Assembly: GCA_020746105.1 (NCBI GenBank)
Contig: CM036628.1
Span: forward strand, 8,731,191-8,795,190
Direction: 5' to 3'
DNA: 64,000 bases
Source: Trogon surrucura
Taxonomy: Eukaryota; Chordata; Aves; Trogoniformes; Trogonidae
Part shown: positions 36,102-46,300 of the stretch, piece by piece
How positions within the stretch are numbered: position 1 is the stretch's first letter
Layout of the letters: each line of letters begins with the position of its first letter
Notes under the pieces: model-generated
Told to the model about the DNA's origin: nothing
Database searches by the model: none
The model's input: only the letters and a program-made list of their open reading frames with translations
Position numbers and translations under genes: made by a program

Positions 36102-38689
36102 GCTGCCGCCGCAGCCGCCGGGCCACGGCGGTGGACAGAGCCCCGGCACCGGCCCCGCCGCGCCTGCGCGCCGAGAGCCGGCGGGGAGCGGCGGGGCCGG
36201 ACCCCACCGCACCGAACCGCCCGGTGGCGGGGCCGGGGGGCGGGGCCGCGGCGGGGCCTGCGGGTTTCGGCGGGGAGGGCGCCGCGTCTGCGTTGTTCCT
36301 TCCAAAATCGGTTGTTATTTCCCCCCTCGGTGCGGGTACCTGGTACCATTCTGCTGGAAACCAGCCCTAGAGGGGTTTTTGGGAGGGACAGAGGTCTCGC
36401 CCCATCGCCAGGAGGTTCCTGATGCTGGACCCCCCCCCGCCGGAGCGCTCAGCATCCTTTTCCCATCCATCCCGCGCCCCTTTGCACTCCAGCAGCTCGC
36501 AGCCCAGCAGCAGCCCCGCTGCCCGGGCCGTGCTGTCCTCCGCCAAACATCTCCCCGGCCCCGCTCTGCCCCCTCATTCTCCCCGGAGCGGGGCTGATGG
36601 CGCTTCCCCGGCAGCCGCCACGGGCACCGGCCCGGGCTTTCACTTTCGGTGCTCCGAGATTTGTGCTCCGGCGTCAACACCCGCTGTCGCCTGTGCCCGT
36701 CCCACGGAGGCATCACTCCCAGGAGAGCCTGGCAAGCTCCAGCCAAGGAGCCAGGGCAGGCCCTCAGCCTCCGTTTTCCATATTGTATCTGTAAAACGGG
36801 GATAAAAGCATCTTCCCAGCAGGCTTTGTAATTGCTTGTAAATCACTTTAATGCCCTGGGCTGAGAGGTGCTAAGTGCAAATCATGTAATTATTTCAAGC
36901 CAAAGCATATTTCATCAAGTTAAAGGAAACTAATCCTACCTCTGCTTCAAAAAACCCCCACACTTTTATTGCATAAAAGCCTAATTACCAGCTTCTCCTG
37001 GGAGTGTACGCTGACAGTGGTGCAAGAGGCAAGTTACAAATGCCCAGATCAATTAGTGGGAAGCAGTAAGTCACCTGCAGAGAAAACAGCAGTTATTTAC
37101 CTCAGATGAACTAGAGGAGCCCCCTGCTTACTGCTTGTGCCCCACTGGGCAGCGGGGCTGGCACTGGCCCCCGCCTGCTCAGTCACCCCCACTCCCCCCT
37201 AGCGATGGAGGGGACACGAGACAACCTTTGTGATGGGGCCGCATGACAGGCGGGCGGCTGTGGGAATCTCACACCAGAGCTAAGCGCTTGCTTGTTTCAG
37301 AGCCCCGTTAAGGACTTGCCCTGAGAGAATTTGCAAGAGAGCAAAGAATAGGTATTTTATTAAAGCGACTGATACAACAGTTTCGGGATTGCTGTTGATA
37401 AATTCACTCACTGCAATAGCACTAATATATAATAATAATAATGCTAGCACAATACTGCCCTGGGTATTTCTCACCAAAAGGTGAAAGTGCAATTCTTACC
37501 ATGAAGGTGTCCCTGTCTCGGGTGAAGAAGAAGGAGCACAGCCCATCAACTGCCTCTTCTGGGTTTGTTCTCCCCTCAGTGACATACTCCCTCCATATTC
37601 CTTATATTCTAGCCTTATCTATCTCTCCTCCCTGGGGTGATGTTTAGCAGGATTTCAGTGGGAGTCGGGGACTATAGTCATAAATGTTTAGCAGGTACTT
37701 CTCTAGGCTCGTTATCGTAGTCTTGGCTGTCAACTTTAATGTGCATGTAACGGGTAATGAAGCAAAAGGTTTCACTCTGGGCACTGTGGCCTTCAGAATT
37801 CTGTTTTGAAGCAACTTACTTGCCTTCAGGGTGGTGTTGAAGTCGCTAATCTCTGTCTGCCCACATTCTTTAGCCAAAACAGGGCTGTCCTGGCACCACT
37901 AGACTCCCGCCTCACTGCGCAGGCCTTGTTGATCTCCATCCCCAGTGTCTGCACAACAGATGAATGGACACCTGCATTCTTAATTCCTCGGGTTAAAATA
38001 ACACAGACACGGTGCGTGTGCTGCCGAGGAGCTGCTGGTGTCCCAAGGTTGCTCAGGCCATATTAAATCTCTGTGCCCCACCCCAGCTCCCTCGCGCTGA
38101 CAGGCAGGCACCGGTACCGAGCCAGCCCTGCCTGCGTACCCAGCAGCAGGCATGCAGCAGCCCTGGCCAACTCGGCGCAGACCGGGGCAGCTGCCAGACC
38201 TCTTTCTTTCCCGCTGTGCCCATTTATTAGCACAGCCGGCGAGTGGCTTTCGGCCATGGTGAGGAGAGAAAAGGGAGAAATGATGCTTTGCCTGCTTGAA
38301 CAGCATGGTGCAACTGCCCTGGAGCCCAGGGTGGGTGTCCTGGTGACTCCAGGCAAAGCTCCAGCCTGGGGCAAGGCAGCCTTTCCCCACCATTGAACAG
38401 GACCTGGCTTTTCCATGAAAGGCTGCCAGACCCATTGGAAATGTGCCAAGGGCATGAGCTGATGGACAGCACTGAGCTTCTGCTGGGACAGAAGGTGTAA
38501 AACAAGCCCCACTCTTCCTCGAGAGATGCATGGGGCGCAGCTGGGGATAGGCAGCCCTCACACGCTGCCATCGCACCGCTGGAGCCATTCCAGGCGCTGC
38601 TGCAAGGTTTTGGCGAGGCTGGTCCAACACCAGTGCCCTGTCCCCCTACTGTCCCCCAGCACTCCCACCACACCAGTCCCTCGCAGCAG

Positions 38690-39490
38690 CGGGACAAGTC
38701 AAAATGCAAGGTCCTTCGCCTGGGTCTGGCCAATCCTAGGCACAAATACAAACTGGGCACAGAGTGGGTTGCAAGTAGCCCTGGAGAGAAGGATTTGAGG
38801 GTGTTGATTGATGAGAAGCTCAACATGAGCCGGCAGTGCACTCATGCAGCCCAGAAAGCCAACCGCATCCTGGGATGTATCAGGAGAAGCGTAGCCAGCA
38901 GGTCAAGAGAGGTGATTCTCCCCCTTTACTCTGCTCTTGTAAGACCCCACCTCGAATACTGCGTCCAGTTCTGGTGTCCCCACCATAAGAGAGACATGGA
39001 TCTGTTGGAGCGTGTTCAGAGGAGGCCACAAAGATGATCCAGGGGCTGGAGCACCTCTGCTACGAGGACAGGCTGCGGGAACTGGGATTGTTCAGTCTTG
39101 GAAAGAGAAGACTTTGGGGGATCTAATAGCTGCCTTCCAATACCTGAAGGGATCCTACAGGAAGGCTGGGGAGGGACTTTTTACAAGAGCATCCACTGAT
39201 AGGACAAGGGGAAATGGGTTTAAGTTGAAGGAGAATAGATTTAAATTAGATCTTAGGAAGATATTCTTCAGTACGAGGGTGGCAAGACTTTGGAATAAAT
39301 TGCCCAGAGATGTTGTGGCTGCCCCCTCCCTGGAGGTGTTCAAGGCCAAGTTGGACAGAGCCTTGAGTAGCCTGATCTAGTGGAGAGGCGTCCCTGCCCA
39401 TGACAGGGAGGTTGGATTAGATGATCTCTAAAGTCCCTTCCAGCCTGGGCCATTCTATGATTCTATGATTCTATGATTCTATGATTCTAT
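38690..39490 (+). mobile_element. 5'-truncated CR1 LINE retrotransposon
   Basis: Encodes the C-terminal part of a CR1 reverse transcriptase: [54 protein letters not shown] and [20 protein letters not shown]. The frame shifts near 39030 and then continues ([32 protein letters not shown]). The 3' end shows the CR1 tail (GGTTGGATTAGATGATCTCT … TTCCAGCCTGGGCCATTCTATG). The 5' start is approximate. The copy is dead because it is truncated and frameshifted. Confidence 0.95.
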
Positions 39491-39491
39491 G
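39453..39491 (+). repeat. Octamer repeat at the CR1 3' end
   Basis: About five copies of ATTCTATG in tandem, the characteristic 3' microsatellite of CR1, here unusually long. Confidence 0.9.
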
Positions 39492-40307
39492 ACTTCAGCA
39501 CACACCCACCCTGCCCTTAACACACCATCTTGTGCCTGTATTTCACAGGTGGGGAAAAATCTGATAATCCACAGCCCCAGTCCACAGGTGTCACAGCAAG
39601 GTGTCCCTCTGGTTTTTGTTTTGGTGACTGTGGCCAGCTTTTACAGCCAGGTCAGAGAAGCCAACATTGTGTGTTCCTAGCTGCTGTCTCAGTTTGAAGA
39701 GACAAATATAGAACTGCCCCTTGAGCTACCCCTTCACTGCAGAAGAGATTTTGCAAGCACTAACCATGGCCCCGCTGTGACTGACAAGCACATATTGACG
39801 GACACATGTGGCCATCGAAAGCCCTAGTGATTTGCTAATGTTTATTAACAGCTACACAGTCTCCCTGGGGCAGAGAGCTTGGATTTCCCCATGTAGGGCC
39901 CTGGCTGGCATTAATGGGGACTCGTGTGCGAGGCAGGATGCTGCGAGAGTGCTGCAAAGGGCACCAGCTGCCAGGAGCCTTGGGACAGGATCCTGTTGCA
40001 TTGAGCTCACCCCTCTTAGGAAAGCAAGTTATTTTCTGATCCACTCCTGAATGCTGGAGTCCCACAGAGTAGGGAGGGAAAGCAGTGTGGTTCCTCGCTG
40101 ACAAGCAAAGGTCTCGGTGCAGCTGCACTCGCTCAGCCTTTCTGGGGCAGTGCCACGGGCCTGGGGAGATGTGCTGAGGAGGGGGCTGTGCCTGCAGGTC
40201 CCCAAAAGCCAGGGTGACATGGCACGCAGGATGGGGCTGGTGCTGCTGGGCTCAGCCTCAGGCTCCTGCGATGCTGACACTCACGTTTCTGTGTTTCACA
40301 CCCAGGG

Positions 40308-40370
40308 ATGGACAGGAACGCCAGCGCCGGGGGCACAGAGGGCCAGCACAGGAGCCCTCACCAGAAGGTG
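40308..40370 (+). CDS. ATP1B4: ATP1B4 coding exon 1
   Basis: [20 protein letters not shown] then V, donor GTG|GTGAGT. It joins in phase 0 to ENKREEK of exon 2. ATG 40308 is the only in-frame start with a good donor at the right phase. The exon assignment is by phase and donor quality rather than strong homology, since N-termini diverge fast in this family. Confidence 0.8.
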
Positions 40371-43300
40371 GTGAGTCTTTTGGGGGCTGTTGATCACCCT
40401 TGGAGAGGTGAGGTGGGGGCTGCTGCCGAGGACTTGCTTCGTGGCTGATAAATACAGCTACTTTGCTTTAGGAAATGCTGCTTCATCACTTAGGCAAAAT
40501 GTAAGCGCTTTTACTGAAGGAAGGTGTGTCTGGCTGGTGGTCCTGGGCAATGAGGGGAGCTAGCATGGGTCAACCTCTGCACCTCTGGCTTTTAGTAGGA
40601 GGAACCCACCACTGGGAATTGACCTGGTCTAGGGTGAGGATGAGGGGAAAGCCCCTGCTCTCTGTCAGGCCACCCACGACCGTTGGTGCAGCACGATCCC
40701 AGCAGGGATGAATCTCAGCTTTGCTTCACTGCCTGGAGTCACCGCAGCTGCCATGGCAGCAGCAGCCTGGGGCTGCCCAGTATTGGAACATGGCTATGCC
40801 CCTCCTTGCCCCAGCACCCTGCTACCCCAGCTCCTGTCACTCCTCCTGCCCCTTGTCCAGGTGCAAGGGGTTGCTCTGAAACAATCTCTGGTCCGGGGGC
40901 AACACCTGGGAGGTGTTGCAATCCAGACCTAACCCAGCTCCCTAGCTCAGGGGCCTGAGCCAGGCCCCTGGTTGTGGGACCATCCTGTCCTGTCCAGTTG
41001 CCCCACACAGACCTCCCTACCCATGGGGAGATCTCAGGTCCCTCTCAGCCTTCCTGCGTTGCCACAGAGCCCTCCGCGGCCTCTCCCAGCTGGCAGGATG
41101 GGACCCTTCTCTGTGTGCTGGATATGCAGTGTAGAGCCAGTAGAGCTGGAAACCTTTCCCCCGCAAAAGCTTTCTGCAGGGCAGAGTTGCGGGGTTCCCT
41201 TTGTGAGACCCCATGGGAGCATCATCCCTGTAGTCCCCGCCCAGCTCCAAGCATTGGTAGCAGCTTCTGGGCAATGACTCTGCACACAGCTCCTGTGCTG
41301 CCCTCACTGGCTCTGGGCTGCAGCTGGTGTGAGATCCAAACAGCTTTTCCAAAAGGCTTTTCCCAAGGCAGCACTAAGCATCAGTGCAGAGTCCCTCCCA
41401 GCAGTGCCCCCTATTGTGGCAGTCTGAGAAAATGTTTCCAAAGCAGCTACCGGTAGCTTTTTTGTTTAATAGGGAGATCAGGAGGAAGAACTCTTCCTCC
41501 TCTTCCTTCCATCACTTGCTCTTCCACGGGTGTCTTGGCAGCCAACAGCCCCCACACCTCCCATGTTCTTGCTGGTGGCTCATGCCAGTCGTGGGACTGC
41601 CGCTTCCCTGCTCCAAAATCCTCTGGTTTCACCAGCTCTGCATGAAAGAGGGCTGTGGCCATGCAGGAGCTGGATCAGGAAGAGCTCCAGCCCAGGGTGC
41701 AGGATCTGGGCCAAGAGTTGCCTTTGCTGTATGGGCGGCTGTGGGCATTTTGCCGGCAGCAGCGCTCTGACGCAGACGTGTTCCCAGAAGAGCCCCGCTG
41801 AGGCTTTATCCAGATCTGACTGGGGCAATCAGTGGGATGGTGATGGTTTACAGCCCCCCTGGGTCTGACCCAGGCTCTTCAGGGCATGAATTTAGCCTGT
41901 GGAGTCAGTACTCTCTGCAGCATTTATGTGTCTGAGCAGAGTTTAATCCTCGCCAATTTGAAGGTGCTTCCAAGCCAGACTTTCTGCCAAACTGCTGGCT
42001 GCTTTCTCGCTCCCCTGGGGTGACCTGTGGGGTGGTAAATATCTCACTTGTTGGCCCTGGCTCCAACAGGTGCCCACAGACAGCGAGTTTCCATGGCCCT
42101 CAGCGCAGACATGAGTCAATCATGCCAGTGCAGCTGTTGTGGGGCTGCACTTGGCAGCAGTCGAGGCAGCCTCAGGGAGACGCGGCTGGGGTGGGCAAGC
42201 ACGACCTTGACCCAGCCAAAAGATGAGTTTTCACTGCTGAGGCAAAAAGCAAGCTCTTGCTGCCTGAGGAGATGCTTTTCCCTGAAACTTAGTGTAATTA
42301 AGAAAATAACAACACAGGGATTTCTCCAAAGACTAAGCATTTGCTCACATGCCAAGAAAAACAAACTGGATGACCTCTTAAATAATGCCACCTGCTGTCA
42401 TCTGTGGAAGCACAGAAAATGTGCACTTGCACTTGGAAACATTGCAGAAGCGTGGGAATAAATCTGGCCCTCCCAGCTCACAGATTTTTTTTGGTCATGT
42501 TCAGGCAGGTGGTATAAGTTGACTTTCTGTAAATGCCAGGACAAGGAGACAGTGCCCGGTGTGACGCCAGTGATGTACGTGTCATGGAAAAATGGATATT
42601 AGGATCTAAGCGATCTTAAGTCAGAACAGCCAAAACTGCCTCTCTTTAACTCAAGAGTGATGATGGGAAAATGGAAATTTGAAACATTTCCAGCTATTAA
42701 GTGCTTTTGTATTTATTTTTGGCCAATGAGATGTTCAGCTTGCGTGTGGGGGTTGTGTTGTGTAATTCTTCCAGGAAAATAAGCGGGAGGAGAAGGTCCA
42801 GGATCTTGACAGAGGGGAGGACGACATGGGAAGCAAAACCTGGGCAGACTTGTCTGGGGAGATGAAGCTGTTCCTGTGGAACCCGGAGGAGAGAACGTGC
42901 CTGGGGAGAACAGCCAAGAGCTGGGGTAAGTCCTTTCTTCACCCTGCTTTTGGGAATTGTTACTGTTTCTGCTTCCTGACAGATGCACTTGCCTGTGAAC
43001 ATCCTTGATAGCTTGGACTGACCACCCTCACCCCACATTTTCAGGGTAGAAGTTTCTAACCAGTGCAGTAAAGAACTAATGAGGAGAACAAGCAGAAAAC
43101 CTTTGGAAAGTTACCCTTGGATGTTAATGGCTGCTGTGAATGTGAAAGCAAAGATTTTGGGCTGCCTAGACCATATATTGGGAAGAAATTAGGAGTCCGA
43201 GTGAGCATGGGAGTTGCAGGTCGATCTGCTGCAGCCACACGCCCCTCCTGCCACTGGTGTATTAATTCAGGAGCCCATGGGAAGGTGGCATTAGGGACAT

Positions 43301-46300
43301 CAGCATTGGTGGGAGAAGAGCTCCCAAGTTGGGGGGCAGGTGTTTTGGGGAGGATGCACACTGCAGGGCTGAGCAGCCCTCCTTGCCTGCTCTGAGACAG
43401 GAAGGGCTGGTCATCGTTGTCACTCTGCAGCCTCCCACGGCTTGACACAGCAGAGCCCTCACGTGCTACCAAGGCTGGAGGGCTGGGATGTGCCAATGAG
43501 GGCTTTGAGCACCTTGTCTATTTCATCTGTATCCATGTGGCCTTCAGAACTCATCACTGAGCCAGGAGGTGCCCTGAGGGGTTAGGAGCAGCCCAGAGGG
43601 CTGCAGGTAAGCACTGTTGCAGGCTCAGTGTGAGGCCAAGGCGTGACAGCACTTGTGAAGCCATCTACATTTCTCCTGGCAGCCCACGGCCCGTGTAGCA
43701 GAGTGAAAATCTCCAACGATATCCCAGTGTCACATGCACATGCATGTTCATGTAATGCTGCGAATTATTGGGGGTTGCTGTCTGAAAACCTCCACGCGTG
43801 AGTCTGGGGTGGACCTTGAAATCTACGGTTGCTCCCCTGTGCCGGGTTTTGCTGCTCCATTGCTGGATGGGAAGGTGCAGATTGGAGTGTGGGAGCAGGA
43901 TGGGGGTGACAGTCCTTAAGGACATGGGTTTGGGTTTCTGGAGACTGCCAGGTACTCTCTGTGTGAGAACTTGCTCAGACTGATGTGGATCTGGCCCTCG
44001 CTGGCTACTGCTGGAAGTTAGTTATTTAACAGTCTCAGGGAGGGTGTAGTGTCCTCATGCACCCTGGGAGCATCACGGTGTGCTGCACAGCCCCCCCTGC
44101 CCCGTGCACATGTGTCTGTTCAAGTGCCTGTACCAGGGGTAGGAGAGAGGCATAGAAGCTACTGTGAAAATTAAATTTTCTTTGAAAATGAGAGCATTTG
44201 GAGGTGAGTGGAGCTGAACTTTCCTGCTGTCATCTCACAGGTGAGGGGGAGAGAGCTTGCCCAGCCTCAGGCTGCTCCCCTGAGCTGGCCCTGAAGGTGT
44301 TCCCCTGGCACAGGGGCCGCAGGGGATTTGTGCTGCCAAAATGCAAAGGCCACAGGGTCAGCACTGGAGAACGCAACCCCTGGGAAAGGCTGCATGCCTG
44401 GCTCTGCTGGTGACAATTCTTCCTGCTTGCAGGAAACAAGAACAGGAATGATGGCAACACAATGTCCCAACAAGCATTGTCTCGGCACCCCAGTATCAGC
44501 TCCAGCCCTCCTGGGCTGGTGCAAAGGCACTGTCTCAGCATCATTGTGGCAGGGCTGGACATTGTCCCTGCTGTGCCACCAGCAGTGGTGATGGTCCCGT
44601 CTGTCCTGGCTCTGCCCACAGCAGGACATAGCCCTGAAGTTGTTCCCAGCACCGCGGCCCCGGCAGAAGCACGGCAGGAGTGCACATCTGCGTTCCCAGG
44701 GCTGCCTCCGAGCTGCCGGCACGTTTCTCCTGGGAAATGTTTGGAATAGGGCTTCACTTTGCTTTTTGAGCCACTGGGTTTTATTCACAGGCCGCAGCCT
44801 CTTGAGACATCCTCAGCCATCAGCGTGGTCCAGAGGAAAAACAAACCTAGTTCCTGGATGTCAGGCCTGTGAATCAGCCAGCAGTGCTGCAGGCCCTGAG
44901 CGATGCCGCTTGCTTCAGTCCCAGCACTGGGGTCCCTGTGGCACAGGTGACAGGAATCGGGGCAGGAACATTGCCCTGCAGGGCACGTCAGGAATTCAGA
45001 TGTGCTGAAGCCACTGGTTACCCTCATGCGTTACTGTGCCAAGAGAAGATGGGAAGGGCAAGAGCCAAGGTCATTTCTGTCTGTTGGATAGAGCTGAAGA
45101 AGGTGGACACACAGTCCTGACCCAGTTCTGGGAAGGGCCATGCAGCCAAAGGGGTACAGATCCAAATGGCAGCTGTCCCAGCCCCAGGGCTGTGCAGGGA
45201 CTGTGTATGGCTGAGAGTCTTGCATCCTAAAATGCCAGGGTTTGTGTGTGGAGTGGGGCTGCGAGATCCCACCTCTAAAATGGACTCAGAGCTGCCGAGA
45301 AGCTCTGAGGGTGGCTGTGCATCCCTGCGGGACACAGCCCACGGGACGTGTGCTGGTTGTGTTAACAACGTGCTCTCTCTTTTGCAGGCTTGATCTTACT
45401 GTTTTACTTCATTTTCTACACGTGCCTGGCAGGAATGTTTGCCTTTTGCATGTACGTGATGCTGCTCACACTGAGCCCCTACACCCCCACGTACAGGGAC
45501 CGTGTGTCTCCACCGGGTACGTACCCCAGCAGGCCAGTGTCAGGCACCTCTGCCAGCACTCACCCAGCAAAATGCCACTGAAACTGTGTGGAAGTGACCT
45601 CGGGTGAAGCCCTCCCGGAGCTATATGCTCAACCAGCCCTCCATAACACAGGGTGTTTATAACTTACCTCAGGGCACTGACAGTGCTCTGCAGACGATCA
45701 GGCATCTTAAACAGCACCATGTGAAACATGCATTCTGATTATGCCAATTGTTATTTTAATGGTGCTAATCGTTAGGCTAATTGTAAATGAAGAAGTTCAG
45801 GCATTTCATAGGTGATGTCCATTCATTTCAGTTGCTGCCCTGCACCTTCAAAATAAAAACCCTGTATCTTCAAAATAAAACTAAATCTAGAATAGCTTTT
45901 ATGCATTATTATTTGTGTAATTCCTGGCAAGATAATGTTCAAAAACTCCTTCCACTGTGACAAAAGTGGCATGTTCTCTGTGTTTTTGTGTTGGTGAGGA
46001 ACACAAGTGCCCCTTGCTCAGCTCCCTGCCTGGAGCTGGCTGCATGACTGGGAGCACAGGGGACCCATCAGCCTCTGTGTGCAGCGCCAAGCCCATCTTT
46101 TCCTTGCAGATATGCTGAGACACTCCAGCTCTCATATGTTTCCCAGGGTATTTTGATGTTCTCTGGGTGTGAAATGGAGATGATGGATCAGTGAGTTGAA
46201 GAGAGAGTTAATCTGTGAACTAGTGCTGCCTCTCTGTGTCTGTGCCCAGCCCAAAGCCCACTCACAGCACAACCAGCTGTGGCCAGTCCACTCATGCCTG

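Larger units (their letters stand above)
35500..36700 (-). promoter_or_regulatory. TMEM255A: CpG island over TMEM255A exon 1 (promoter)
   Basis: Dense CpG and high G+C on both sides of the TMEM255A initiator ATG at 36101. The sequence falls back to ordinary composition by about 36.7-36.8 kb. It most likely contains the transcription start on the minus strand. No TATA box is obvious. Confidence 0.75.
36102..40307. other. Intergenic region between divergent TMEM255A and ATP1B4
   Basis: It includes the 5' side of the TMEM255A CpG island and the CR1 copy at 38.69-39.49 kb. The sequence just before the ATP1B4 ATG (TGTTTCACACCCAGGG) resembles a splice acceptor, so an ATP1B4 non-coding 5' exon may lie in this interval; I could not place it. 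Confidence 0.5.

Noticed and set aside
35272-36746. Open frames in the second GC-rich block
   Set aside because: Same composition effect in the TMEM255A CpG island; only the short exon 1 (36044-36101) has family homology and a donor.
38633-39380. Two adjacent open frames resembling a protein-coding gene
   Set aside because: They are the C-terminal reverse-transcriptase part of a truncated, frameshifted CR1, not a host gene.
39453-39491. Short direct repeats that could suggest a CRISPR-like array
   Set aside because: The octamers are contiguous with no spacers and are the normal CR1 3' microsatellite.
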